This document shows positions 44,243 through 52,875 of a stretch of DNA of 64,000 bases, piece after piece. How positions within the stretch are numbered: position 1 is the first letter of the stretch; each line of letters begins with the position of its first letter. The notes beneath the pieces were generated by a model that saw nothing but the letters and a program-made list of their open reading frames with translations, did no database searches and was not told where the DNA came from. Source of the DNA: Anaerobiospirillum thomasii (lineage in GTDB: Bacteria; Pseudomonadota; Gammaproteobacteria; Enterobacterales; Succinivibrionaceae); the NCBI RefSeq assembly GCF_900445255.1, contig NZ_UAPU01000006.1, positions 105,001 to 169,000 of the forward strand, read 5' to 3'. Both the position numbers and the translations under genes were made by a program.

Positions 44243-46216
44243 CCTAAATTCTGCATGCCCTATAGTATACAAGATCTTAGAGAACGCATGGTTTAAACCA
44301 GCTCTATAGCCGACAGATCAACTCCTAATGCACCTAGGATGATTTTTTGGGTTTTTGTCAGTGCTTTGGTCAGAAAAATATCTGATTTCGAGCGTTTAAT
44401 ACTTATATCATCAAGCTCTCTTAGTAGTTTCTCATAGGTCATTTTAATAAAGCGTTTTGGCTCTTCGACCTTTAGCTTATTTATAACTTCCTGTATAAAG
44501 CTGTGTACAACTAGAGCCATAAAAATCACAAACATTTTACCTCTTGCAGTATTAGAGTTATGAATTTTTAATCTATCGCAGTCTAAAGTGTTCTTGGCAG
44601 TATCAAAGATCTTTTCCTGCACATCTTTGTGCCTGTAGGCAGACAGTACATCAGCGCCACTAAGATCAGAGTTAGTAGTAAACAGTGCAAAAAAGCCAAG
44701 CAGCTTCTGAGCTTTTATTATTTTATCTTCATCCTCTTTAAATACGTATCCACAAGGGTTACTGTCATCTTTTATGCAATTGTGAAACTTGCACAGAGAC
44801 TTAGCTTTTCTTTGTGTTATTGGCATACCATCATCATTAACTTCCTTGATTTTTTCAATCTCAGCGGCAACTTCTTGACTGAGTATTTTATTATCTTCAT
44901 AACACTTATTCATATCATGGTAAATATGCAGGACACCTTTTACATCTTCTATTGTATGCTCTATACGATGGCCGTAAATTCCTGGGTATTCAGACAATTC
45001 ATATTTTGGCAACCTATATGCCTGGGAGTTAGACAGAGCCTCAATAACCTCAAGGGCTTGCTTATACCTGCTAAGAGAAACACCAACAATGATTTTTAGC
45101 CCCGCATTGTCAAGAAAAGTAATGCCTTTTTGGCTAAAGAAACCTCTGTCAAAGGTACAGACATTGCGCGTGCTGATACCAAGACGCTTGGCATCATTGA
45201 TTACGTATGGTAGTTGCGTAGAATCATTCAGAGAGCCATTGTACATTGAATAATACAGTGGCTTTTTACTTTTTATACTTGAGAACATGCCAAGATTAAC
45301 CTGTGGCAAATCCTCTTTATCTCTGTTATAACCAAACTCAGCATGCTGTATCTCTTGTGCATATGAGGAAAATGAAGTTACGTCGTAACATATTGCTTCA
45401 TTCAGATCCATATGTTTTTTCAGCCATAATTCGAAAAATGAATCTATATCTTCCTGTTCACAAAGAGAAAACAGCCTTGATATTGTTGAATCACTAACAG
45501 AGCCAATCTCAGGCTCATCAAAGACAAATGTCTTTGAAAAGTCATCAATATTACTCATGGTTGAATCACCAGAGGCTATAAGACATGCTGTTGCAGTTAA
45601 ATAGTCAGACTCTTTTTTATCAAAGATCTTTTTTATACAGTCGCTCAAACCTGTATTTTCAAAAATCTTTTTTAATATCAGAGAGCTGCCTTTAACAACA
45701 TCACCATTAACCACAGGTACACCATGAGAAATAGATGTAATCTTTGAACCTCTTTTTTGCTTTTTAGCTTTACGCTCTTCCTTTTTATCTAATACCACCT
45801 GAGGGATGGCCGCACCGGTAATAGCAAAATATTTGTCATTAGGGTGAAACAGTGTTGGATCAGTCTCACTGACTCGACCAACGATAACAGACTTATTGCG
45901 GGACTGTCCTTTTTCATTTCTAAAAAAGGAAGTGTACATATACAGATATTTAATAGGCCTGCCACCACGTATTTCAGACTGTGTATAGCACCTGCTTTGA
46001 GGAACAGCATATGTTATTTCGTAATAAATCATGAAAAGCCCCCTAAAATCACTACTATACAAATAACTAAACTAGCAATATATAGTATACACAAAAACAA
46101 TAAAAAAGCAATGAGTCTTACTAAAAAAAATCATTGCTAACAGTAAATTATTTAAAAAATGATCAGTAAATATAAATGGCTGGGCAAACTACTATATATT
46201 GCATGAAAAATTTAGG
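44243..46216 (-). mobile_element. IS1634-like insertion sequence nested in the transposon ATPase gene (1.97 kb)
   Basis: Both ends start CCTAAATT (left 44243 onward, right 46216 reading inward) with 14 of the first 18 positions matching. A 6-bp direct repeat TGGTAT flanks the element. A single intact transposase gene fills it. It inserted in the ATPase gene in the same orientation. Its ends and protein differ from the IS at 20881-22928, so two separate IS types are present. Confidence 0.92.
44293..46032 (-). CDS. IS1634-like DDE transposase
   Basis: The 579-residue transposase has its first Asp in EAICYDVTSFSSYAQ, the second in NVCTFDRGFFSQKG, and the C-terminal region GFFALFTTNSDLSGADVLSAYRHKDVQEKIFDTAKN, which carries the Y-R-K/E signature of the IS4/IS1634 group, followed by MFVIFMALVVHSFIQE. 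The start at 46032 (MIYYEITYAVPQS) is preceded by AGGGGG 6-7 bases upstream; an ATG ten codons earlier lacks this. It looks complete and potentially active. Confidence 0.9.
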   Translation of the reverse strand: MIYYEITYAVPQSRCYTQSEIRGGRPIKYLYMYTSFFRNEKGQSRNKSVIVGRVSETDPTLFHPNDKYFAITGAAIPQVVLDKKEERKAKKQKRGSKITSISHGVPVVNGDVVKGSSLILKKIFENTGLSDCIKKIFDKKESDYLTATACLIASGDSTMSNIDDFSKTFVFDEPEIGSVSDSTISRLFSLCEQEDIDSFFELWLKKHMDLNEAICYDVTSFSSYAQEIQHAEFGYNRDKEDLPQVNLGMFSSIKSKKPLYYSMYNGSLNDSTQLPYVINDAKRLGISTRNVCTFDRGFFSQKGITFLDNAGLKIIVGVSLSRYKQALEVIEALSNSQAYRLPKYELSEYPGIYGHRIEHTIEDVKGVLHIYHDMNKCYEDNKILSQEVAAEIEKIKEVNDDGMPITQRKAKSLCKFHNCIKDDSNPCGYVFKEDEDKIIKAQKLLGFFALFTTNSDLSGADVLSAYRHKDVQEKIFDTAKNTLDCDRLKIHNSNTARGKMFVIFMALVVHSFIQEVINKLKVEEPKRFIKMTYEKLLRELDDISIKRSKSDIFLTKALTKTQKIILGALGVDLSAIELV

Positions 46217-46547
46217 TGGTATGGAACTTGGCTTCATAGCCCATTTTTGTCAGAGGTATTGCATAGAGCCAGCGGGCAGAGAGATTACTGTCAGATACAT
46301 AGAGAATAGTGTACTTGTCATCATCAAGTTCGGCACTAAGAGCTCTTAGCAGAGTACTTTTACCACAGCCAGGGGCTGCTGTAAGTACAGCAAATTGCTT
46401 GTTTTTGGCAGCATAGAGCAGACGCCCCATGCTGTCTAGAAACTGCTCTGACTGATAGAGGGCCTCGACAGGTATATTCTGCGTAAATGGGGTAGATGAC
46501 ATATTGAAAAAAGCCTTAAAATCCAGGTTTGGCAGATTCTCGTACAT
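46217..46547 (-). pseudogene. TniB/ExeA-like AAA+ ATPase, N-terminal part
   Basis: The fragment begins MYENLPNLDFKAFFNMSSTPF, typical of ExeA/TniB proteins (F-x-PF near the start), and contains Walker A LTAAPGCGKSTLLRAL (about residues 56-71). It breaks off at YEAKFHT, where the IS has inserted. It starts 10 bases after the DDE transposase stop. In Tn7/Tn5053-like systems the partner ATPase is essential for target capture. Confidence 0.9.
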
Positions 46548-46557
46548 AATTTATATC

Positions 46558-48111
46558 CTATAAAGTGTTGTTATCATTGTTGATTTTGCTTTGAACAGCA
46601 TATGGAGATGCCACCTCTGGGCCTCTTGCCATATTTCTGCTCTCAGTGCTCTTATAAAACTTACTGTTAAAATCTCGGACAAACTCATCCTCAGTAGTAT
46701 AGGTGCCATCCCGTCTGGCTTTGTCTCGTGACAGAGCCATACAGTAGCGGGGTGGGCATGTGTTGACCTCATCAGGGCGCTGTTTATGTCCCTGTCCTTT
46801 ACCTCTAGTCTTTGCAGGTTTGTCACAGGCATTGTCTGCAGGTGCCTTATTATCTGTATCTGTTTTATAATCTGGCTGAGGGCAGCTCTTGAGATTTAAA
46901 GGCTCAATGACTCTTATATCTTTAACATCCAGGACCTGATAAACAATGCCTTTTTCATCTATCATGAATTCTGCAGAGTCATTGACATAAATACCTTTAG
47001 AGGAATCCACAATAGCTTTATAGCTTATGTTATTGATACTCACAGTACCGTCCTTGCCTATAACGCGTGTTTTAGTAATTCTAAAAGCAGTATTGATGAT
47101 GTCAGGAGTAGTAAAGCGCCTTGGAAACGTGTCTGCATCAAACACCTGATTTGGCGTCTTGTTGTCCAGGGTTGAGTGTGATCTGTTGTTATGCTCATTA
47201 ACCCATATCTCCACAATCTCCCTGAGACCTTCAATACTTATGTTTTTCAGATGTTTAATGTCATTCTCAATTTCATTAAGATCCAGATTTACTCTCTCAA
47301 CCATACCCTTGGACTCTGCTGCATATGGACGGCAGTAATGCAGCTTCATATCAAGCAGATAAGCAGCTCTGGCCAGTATTTTGCTGCGATATATAGAGCC
47401 ATTGTCCAGAACCAGTGTTTTAGGTATACCCAGATTGCAGACCAGTGATTTAATTGAGTCTGTCACCAGCTGTACCTTCTGCTCTGTCGACACAGCAAAT
47501 GAAATGATTTTTCTTGAGTGATTGTCCACGCAGAGCTGTATATAGGCATTGCAGCTGATACCACTGTCGTCTGTAATCAGACCTTTAGGCAGCTCCTTTA
47601 CGTCACACTGCACAGAATCAAGCACATGCTTTTTGCGGTAGCGCAGATAAATCTCTCTGTAATCGCAGGTGTCCTTTTTAATCTGTGTTCTGTTGCAGTT
47701 GTTGCGCTTGAGATATAACTGCACTGTAGAGCGTTTTAGCAAACCGACAAAATCAGGGAACTCACTTTCAACTACACGTAAAAGCTGAGGCACAGTTAAA
47801 GTCATATTTTCTTTGCGATATGCAATGACAATCTTAATAGCAGCGTCAAAGAGCCTATTGGTCTTTGCCTTTGGCTCTGAGCCTTTATAGGATGGCTTTA
47901 AAGCCTGAATATCTTTACCATTATTAATGTATCGCTCCAGCCAACGCTGCAATGTCCTGACCGAGCATCCTGCATTCGCAGCTGCCATTTTTATCATGGC
48001 AGTAAAGGTAGTGCCGTCAGTGCATCCTGTATTTTTGGCAATGATAAGCGCTGACAGAATGCGTAATCTGGCGTCTAAATCGACAATATATTTTTTCTTT
48101 CTTATGGTCAT
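46558..48111 (-). CDS. DDE transposase of the TniA/TnsB/Mu type
   Basis: The 517-residue protein has N-terminal helix-turn-helix regions (residues 10-60, ANAGCSVRTLQRWLERY), an rve integrase core with VQCDVKELPKG (first Asp), TLVLDNGSIYRSK (second Asp) and ESKGMVERVNLDLNEIE (Glu), a Mu-transposase-like beta-barrel domain (about residues 340-420), and a basic C-terminal tail that would contact the ATPase. AGGGAGGGG precedes the ATG. The gene is intact, so the enzyme could act if the ATPase is provided by another copy. Confidence 0.9.
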   Translation of the reverse strand: MTIRKKKYIVDLDARLRILSALIIAKNTGCTDGTTFTAMIKMAAANAGCSVRTLQRWLERYINNGKDIQALKPSYKGSEPKAKTNRLFDAAIKIVIAYRKENMTLTVPQLLRVVESEFPDFVGLLKRSTVQLYLKRNNCNRTQIKKDTCDYREIYLRYRKKHVLDSVQCDVKELPKGLITDDSGISCNAYIQLCVDNHSRKIISFAVSTEQKVQLVTDSIKSLVCNLGIPKTLVLDNGSIYRSKILARAAYLLDMKLHYCRPYAAESKGMVERVNLDLNEIENDIKHLKNISIEGLREIVEIWVNEHNNRSHSTLDNKTPNQVFDADTFPRRFTTPDIINTAFRITKTRVIGKDGTVSINNISYKAIVDSSKGIYVNDSAEFMIDEKGIVYQVLDVKDIRVIEPLNLKSCPQPDYKTDTDNKAPADNACDKPAKTRGKGQGHKQRPDEVNTCPPRYCMALSRDKARRDGTYTTEDEFVRDFNSKFYKSTESRNMARGPEVASPYAVQSKINNDNNTL

Positions 48112-48146
48112 AACAGACCCCTCCCTTTAAAAAGTAGGCTCTTGCC

Positions 48147-49124
48147 TTAGGATGAGTCTATTTTCATATCTAACAGTCCTTCTAGCCATAACAGATGTGT
48201 TGATACATTAGGAAAATGGTGGGTGAGCAGGGCCTGCAGCCTGTAGGCTGCAGATGTATGCTGTTTTAAAAAATCACTGCAATCTTCAGGAACAAAATCA
48301 GAGCTTTCTTTAACACCGCCAGCCTTTTGCGATTTATCATGCTCCTTTTGCGCACTTAAGCCTGAGTTAAGCATCCTTGATATGTTGTTATACACTTTGA
48401 ATATCAATTTGGCTGTAGGCTCGAGCAAAAGCGCTTGTAGATACAGCGCTATGCTCTGTACTCTCTCATCGTTGACCGCATTTTTCTCAAGCTGCAAACA
48501 CTTTCTGATATGCCGATAGACAGCTTTAATGTCATTATCATTTTTTAATATTATCAAAGCCTCTACAGTATCTAATGACAAAGCTGTAAATGGAAAAGAT
48601 ATAGGGCTTAAAACCAAATGTGTAGGCCTGTGCTTCTGAGTATGAGCGACAAGTACTATTGGCTTCTTTTTCTTTGCTTTTTTGTTATCAGTTGCTTTAG
48701 CATGCCCACACTGCACCTGTGTACCATCCTGCTCCTTACTTTCATTAGGTTGGTTACTATCCTGAGTTTTGGATATTCTTAATCTTGTTTTACCTCTGCA
48801 GTCATGGTTGGTGCACTGCATTCTGTTGCACTTTAGGTAATAGACGTTGTTGCTATCCATGACAGCATAAAGACACTCGTTAAGCTCATCTTTAAAGGCT
48901 TTGTAGTGATAACCAAAGAAGTTTAAAGGATGGCCACAGTAAGGACATACAGCCTTGTATCTTTGAGCCTCACCTATGGTGCAGTCAATAACCCTGGCCT
49001 TAAAGTCGGTCTGACCGTCAACAAGTGAGGCTCTATCAGAAAAGCGTGCAAATGAAGCAGGAATAATTTGTTCTTTATATATTTTATTGCGTGAGTTTTG
49101 ATGACAAAGTTGTGATATAATCAT
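48147..49124 (-). CDS. Transposon-encoded zinc-ribbon protein of unknown function (DUF6431-like)
   Basis: The 325-residue protein has an N-terminal zinc-binding segment: YKAVCPYCGHPLNFFGYHY and then YYLKCNRMQCTNHDCRGKTR, giving two Cys pairs plus extra Cys/His. A Lys-rich linker (residues 120-155) and an alpha-helical C-terminal half without recognised catalytic motifs follow. It is the first gene of the transposon operon, where Tn7 carries tnsA and where Tn5053-like elements do not usually have a gene. It resembles proteins labelled DUF6431 next to DDE/ATPase pairs (recalled, not searched). A DNA- or target-binding role is a reasonable guess, no more. Confidence 0.65.
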   Translation of the reverse strand: MIISQLCHQNSRNKIYKEQIIPASFARFSDRASLVDGQTDFKARVIDCTIGEAQRYKAVCPYCGHPLNFFGYHYKAFKDELNECLYAVMDSNNVYYLKCNRMQCTNHDCRGKTRLRISKTQDSNQPNESKEQDGTQVQCGHAKATDNKKAKKKKPIVLVAHTQKHRPTHLVLSPISFPFTALSLDTVEALIILKNDNDIKAVYRHIRKCLQLEKNAVNDERVQSIALYLQALLLEPTAKLIFKVYNNISRMLNSGLSAQKEHDKSQKAGGVKESSDFVPEDCSDFLKQHTSAAYRLQALLTHHFPNVSTHLLWLEGLLDMKIDSS

Positions 49125-49179
49125 ACTGCTTTTTGAGCAGGCTACAGCTGATGTCGTCCAAAACAGTGCAGCTGTAGCC
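49125..49179 (-). promoter_or_regulatory. Structured leader before the transposon operon
   Basis: An 11-bp perfect stem GGCTACAGCTG/CAGCTGTAGCC (49140-49150, 49169-49179) with an 18-base loop, followed by a second small hairpin CTGCTCAAAAAGCAG that reaches the start codon at 49124. No normal Shine-Dalgarno is free. The arrangement suggests control of translation or a dimeric repressor site. Confidence 0.6.
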
Positions 49180-49361
49180 CTTATAAAATCTAACTCTATA
49201 AGAAACCCACCTAATTTTAATTAAAAATCACATAAAAACAAAGAGCACAGGTAAGCATATGCAACCCTGATCTTTGTGCACACTCTATTCCAAATTTTCA
49301 GATCACATGCATGTAGATAAAAATAATGTATGAAAAAATAGCTGACACAATAAAAATAAGT
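49180..49361. other. Non-coding inner right end of the transposon
   Basis: AT-rich sequence between the leader and the right terminal repeat. It contains further TGTCA-type motifs (near 49343) that may bind the transposase, and should include the operon promoter. Confidence 0.45.
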
Positions 49362-49410
49362 ATGACAAACTGATTTAGCTATAATTGGTCATACTCATAT
49401 GTCATAGACA
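49362..49410 (-). repeat. Right end of the TniA/TniB-type transposon
   Basis: Read inward on the minus strand it starts TGTCTATGACATATGAG and contains TAGCTAAATCAGTTTGTCAT. It is followed outside by the target duplication CAAAA (49411-49415). Confidence 0.85.
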
Positions 49411-49415
49411 CAAAA

Positions 49416-49890
49416 CACGAAATCAAATAACTGTCTTCCATATCTAAAATTTAATAAATTTTTCTGTGATTTTTAAAAGATTTAAGTGGTATTTGCGCTC
49501 ATCCTAATAGTCTGTATTTGATCAACAACACATAAAGGAGTTAGAAGATAAGATTTAAGCACCTCCTTTACTCATACTATTTGCGCAAATCATAGCTTTC
49601 CTTAAAGTCTCTAAATTACAGTTCTTAAAGCACAGCTTACACAAATCCTCGTGGTTTTTTTATCCTTTAAGCTACAACACTCACAACCCCTGAAGGACAT
49701 CCTCCATACCTCAAAGACAAGCATCATAAAAAAGCTATATATAACAATAAAATACGTACAGTTGGCTGTTCAAGGAGGCTAAGATTTTTTTAATTAATTT
49801 GCGCTGCAGATCTGGCAGATATGCTATCTATGCTTTAGATGGAAAAATGATCTTTAAGATTTAATAAATGTAGACATGGAAGTATAAAAA
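49416..49890. other. Non-coding region between the transposon and the hydrolase operon
   Basis: About 475 AT-rich bases without a credible gene. The palindrome ATTTGCGCAAAT (49579-49590) lies here. Before insertion of the transposon this DNA adjoined the upstream region of the isomerase operon. Confidence 0.45.
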
Positions 49891-49928
49891 AGAGCTGAAA
49901 TTGCTTTAAAAGTAGCAGCTTCAGCCCC
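49891..49928 (-). terminator. Terminator of the hydrolase-permease operon
   Basis: On the minus strand GGGCTGAAG...TTTCAGCTCT forms a stem followed by six T, 15 bases after the stop of the hydrolase gene. The loop is long and may hold an inner stem. Confidence 0.75.
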
Positions 49929-49942
49929 TTGTTCAAGCTCTG

Positions 49943-50977
49943 TTATGCAAGCAGTTTGGCAGGATTTAGCCTTAAGAGCTTGTCAACAGTTGCCAGGCTT
50001 ACTCCCTTTTGCATTAAGAGTGATACAAAGACAGTTGGCACAAATATAAAGCCATTGCCACCGTTTTTAGTCCACATCTGTTTTAAAAACACATCATGTG
50101 ACAGAACAATCTGATCTTCATATCCCTGCTTTATAAGATTGTATACATTGTTTACAGTCTCAGGCACACTAGGACCAACTCCCTCTTTAGGGAAGGATAT
50201 GTCCTGGGCAATCATATCAAACTCTATATAAATGCCTCTATCTAAAAGCCTCTTCTGATAATCAAAGTCCTCTCCTGAAGGATCAGAATGAGCTAAAGAT
50301 ATTTTTTCAGGATTGGCCCCCATTTCGTCGATCATAATGTCAAGCACTTCATCGCCAAAACGCATCCAGCCTGGCATATGAATATTAACACTGACACTTG
50401 GATTTAATTGCTGAGCAATTGCACCGGCTCTTAAATTATTCTTTTCACCTGGTGTAAATCTTGGAGATACACCAAGCTCACCAATAAGACCGGCTTTAAT
50501 GTCAGTGCCATCTATACCTATATTAAGATCATTATCGTATTCCTTGGCAATAATCTCAGGCTTACGCAGAAGTTTTTCCTCTGTCTCAAACTTAGATAGA
50601 TAATATCCGGTTGAGGCTATAACATTAATGTTTTTAGCTACAGCAACTTCGTGAATTTTCTTAATATTGCGGCCAATAGAGGCAGATCCTGTTGCCTCGA
50701 CAATTGTTCTGCCTCCAATTTCAATGAACTTTTCAACTTCATCACAGACGTCAGCAACATCCTTTTCAGACATATTGTCTTTATTGCAGTAAGGATCATA
50801 ACGTAATCCGTAGGCAATATCAGGACTTACCTTTTTGTCGGCAATAAACTTTGAATATGGGTAGAAAGGCTCATCTACACATCCTGACAAGTCATTGAAA
50901 AAGTGCTCATGAACCAGACAGATACCAAGACTGTCATTTTTTACCTTTCCTGTAACAGTTTGTACGCAATCTTTCAT
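49943..50977 (-). CDS. Phosphotriesterase-family hydrolase (lactonase-like)
   Basis: The 344-residue amidohydrolase-superfamily protein shows the metal ligands of the phosphotriesterase group: LVHEHFFND (H-x-H), KAGLIGELGVSPRF (bridging acidic residue region), VNIHMPGW, KISLAHSDPSGED and VLSHDVFLKQ (Asp). The start at 50977 (MKDCVQTVTG) has GAGG 8 bases upstream; an ATG two codons earlier is too close to it. Relatives in sugar operons are often lactonases or esterases. It is the third gene of an operon after a glutamine-amidotransferase-like gene and a DMT permease, opposite an AraC-type regulator. Confidence 0.88.
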   Translation of the reverse strand: MKDCVQTVTGKVKNDSLGICLVHEHFFNDLSGCVDEPFYPYSKFIADKKVSPDIAYGLRYDPYCNKDNMSEKDVADVCDEVEKFIEIGGRTIVEATGSASIGRNIKKIHEVAVAKNINVIASTGYYLSKFETEEKLLRKPEIIAKEYDNDLNIGIDGTDIKAGLIGELGVSPRFTPGEKNNLRAGAIAQQLNPSVSVNIHMPGWMRFGDEVLDIMIDEMGANPEKISLAHSDPSGEDFDYQKRLLDRGIYIEFDMIAQDISFPKEGVGPSVPETVNNVYNLIKQGYEDQIVLSHDVFLKQMWTKNGGNGFIFVPTVFVSLLMQKGVSLATVDKLLRLNPAKLLA

Positions 50978-51007
50978 ATACATGACCTCACTTTTATCTG
51001 TGCAACG

Positions 51008-51955
51008 TTAGTTGGCGCTCTGACGCTCTGACTTAGATGGAATTGCTGTAACAATAGCACCGGCAAGAGCAAATAAGGTACCAACAATGGTTAAGAAGTA
51101 CACTGTGTTGCCAAGAGCAGGAATGGCAAGATCAATAAGCACAGAGCCTAATAACTGACCTGCAGTTGATGCAACGCCCAGCAGTAACAGACCAATACCT
51201 CTTACCAGAATAGCCATCAGAGCAATAGAGGCCAGACCTAATGGGCCACCAAGGTACATCCACCACTCAGTTGGCAGATCAAAGCTTACATAACCTAAGG
51301 CCATACGTATTGCCAGAGCAATAGATAAAACGGTGAAGCCGACAATAAAGTTCCAGGTGATGGATACCAACATAGAGCCTGTAGCCTCGCCTACAGCTGA
51401 GTTACCAGCTGGCTGCCAGCCTGCAAGCAGACCTGCCAGAAATGGAAGAATGGCAAGGATTAACAGATGTGGTGACTCCCACTGTGGCATTACTACAAAG
51501 ACTGTTGCAACGATAGCTAAAAGAGCACCTGTAATACGCTGGAAGGTAAAAGGCTTTTTCTCCTTAACGCCAATACCAAATCTGTCACACAGCAGACCTG
51601 ATAAAATCAGTGCTGAAATTAAAGCAGTCTGGAAGGTTGCCACACCAAGATCACTTGCTGATGCACCCTCTGAGAAAACCACCATGGCTCCGCACAGACC
51701 TGCAAACCAGTTCCACAGAGGAATGGTTCTGTTTTTTATCAGACGTGGAATAGAAGCAAATTGCTCTCTTGTAGATTTTCTTGCAATAATAATGAAAAAC
51801 ATTACTACAAGACCGCTGGCAAATGAAATAACAGCACAGGCGTTGCCGTCACCTAAAAATTTACCTAGCTGGCCGTTTACAGCTGACTGCATTGGAGACA
51901 GCATACCTGCCAGCACAGTTGCCAGCATGAACAAAGGAACAGATACTTTATTCAT
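51008..51955 (-). CDS. DMT-superfamily permease, duplicated YdcZ (DUF606) type
   Basis: The 315-residue membrane protein has about ten helices arranged as two YdcZ-like halves: LAGMLSPMQSAVNGQLGKFLG in the first and LLAGWQPAGNSAVGEATGSML in the second. Each half is about 145 residues. Family members export or import small metabolites; the substrate is unknown. It lies between the amidotransferase-like gene (32-base spacer) and the hydrolase gene (30 bases), so it probably moves the compound these enzymes use. Confidence 0.85.
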   Translation of the reverse strand: MNKVSVPLFMLATVLAGMLSPMQSAVNGQLGKFLGDGNACAVISFASGLVVMFFIIIARKSTREQFASIPRLIKNRTIPLWNWFAGLCGAMVVFSEGASASDLGVATFQTALISALILSGLLCDRFGIGVKEKKPFTFQRITGALLAIVATVFVVMPQWESPHLLILAILPFLAGLLAGWQPAGNSAVGEATGSMLVSITWNFIVGFTVLSIALAIRMALGYVSFDLPTEWWMYLGGPLGLASIALMAILVRGIGLLLLGVASTAGQLLGSVLIDLAIPALGNTVYFLTIVGTLFALAGAIVTAIPSKSERQSAN

Positions 51956-51987
51956 AATAGTTATCCTTTTTTAGCAAATATGATCCA

Positions 51988-52719
51988 TTATTTTTTGGCA
52001 ATATGTTTTAATGAATTTACCCAGAGATCGGTATAGTGCTTCCAGTTCATGAATTCATGACAACCCCAGTGTGGAGAGCAGTCAGACATGAAACAGGCAG
52101 TCTTGCCTTTCTTATATGTACCAAAGACTAAAAGAGGATCATCACCTACAGACATAACAGTTTGAGCTCCCTGACGGGCTTTTACTCTGTTGTAGCCTAA
52201 GAATAATGGCTCGCCTTCAAAACCCTTTACAGTTTCATGCTCTGGATCTGTATAGCTTGCTCTGATTCCCTCAGGCACTTCAACACGATCATCTCCATCT
52301 AGCATTTCAACAGGGAAGACTTCATCTAAAACTGTATTTTTATAATTAGCTTTACCTTCAATACCCATAAATGACAGGTAGCCGCCAATCATCATAAAGC
52401 CACCGCCGTTTGCTACATAGTCTTTTAGCTTAACTAAGGCATTTGGCACAGTTTTTAGGTTATAGAATGTGCTATTCTGTAATAAGAAGGTGTTACTGCC
52501 GATATCACTGATAATTACTGCATCGTAGTTATCAAAATTTACGTCAAAGCCAGTTTGAATTTGATGAGCGGGAAAATAATCAACTTCAATGTCTTTGGCA
52601 CGTAACTGTGAAATCAGATAGGTAGCACCTTCTTCATACTTAGTTGAGGTAAAACTGTCAAAGCCCTTAGAGTGAATCATATGAATGCTCCAGGACTCAC
52701 CTATTAATAAAATTTTCAT
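51988..52719 (-). CDS. Glutamine-amidotransferase-like protein (PF07090 type)
   Basis: The 243-residue protein has the fold pattern of the class I amidotransferase-like group: MKILLIGESWSIHMIHSKGFDSF, IISDIGSNTFLL, YVANGGGFMMIGGYLSFMG, LLVFGTYKKGKTACFMSDCSPHWG. The classical nucleophilic elbow with Cys is replaced by GGYLSF, so amidotransferase activity is doubtful. Homologues are found in sugar-acid and aromatic-lactone gene clusters. AAAGGAG precedes the ATG. It is the first gene of the operon and is divergent from the AraC-type gene. Confidence 0.75.
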   Translation of the reverse strand: MKILLIGESWSIHMIHSKGFDSFTSTKYEEGATYLISQLRAKDIEVDYFPAHQIQTGFDVNFDNYDAVIISDIGSNTFLLQNSTFYNLKTVPNALVKLKDYVANGGGFMMIGGYLSFMGIEGKANYKNTVLDEVFPVEMLDGDDRVEVPEGIRASYTDPEHETVKGFEGEPLFLGYNRVKARQGAQTVMSVGDDPLLVFGTYKKGKTACFMSDCSPHWGCHEFMNWKHYTDLWVNSLKHIAKK

Positions 52720-52875
52720 ATATATTTTTCTCCTTTAAATAGAAACAATTTAAGCTTGATATCAAAGATAGTGCATTTTTTGGTGTAAAAATATCATTAT
52801 CAAAGATAAAATAATATAATTAACGCTATAATCTTGGTATTTTGAGTCTTTTTTCAAAAATATTTAAATTCATAT

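Larger units (their letters stand above)
43553..49410 (-). mobile_element. TniA/TniB-type transposon (5.86 kb including a nested IS)
   Basis: The element is bounded by related 49-base inverted ends starting TGTC (43553-43601 and 49410-49362; 38 of 49 positions match) and a perfect 5-bp target duplication CAAAA. TGTC ends, 5-bp duplications, a DDE transposase followed by an AAA+ ATPase and repeated motifs near the ends (TTTGTCAT, ATGAGNATGAC) place it with Tn5053/Tn402/Tn7-like elements. Genes in order of transcription: zinc-ribbon protein, DDE transposase, ATPase (now interrupted). No resolvase, TniQ or cargo gene is present. Without the nested IS it would be about 3.88 kb. The broken ATPase predicts that it can no longer transpose on its own. 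Confidence 0.9.

Noticed and set aside
43713-48111. IS21-type IstA/IstB pair
   Set aside because: The transposase length and C-terminal tail, TGTC ends and 5-bp duplication fit TniA/TniB better; IS21 ends begin differently and IstB lacks the ExeA-like N-terminus seen here.
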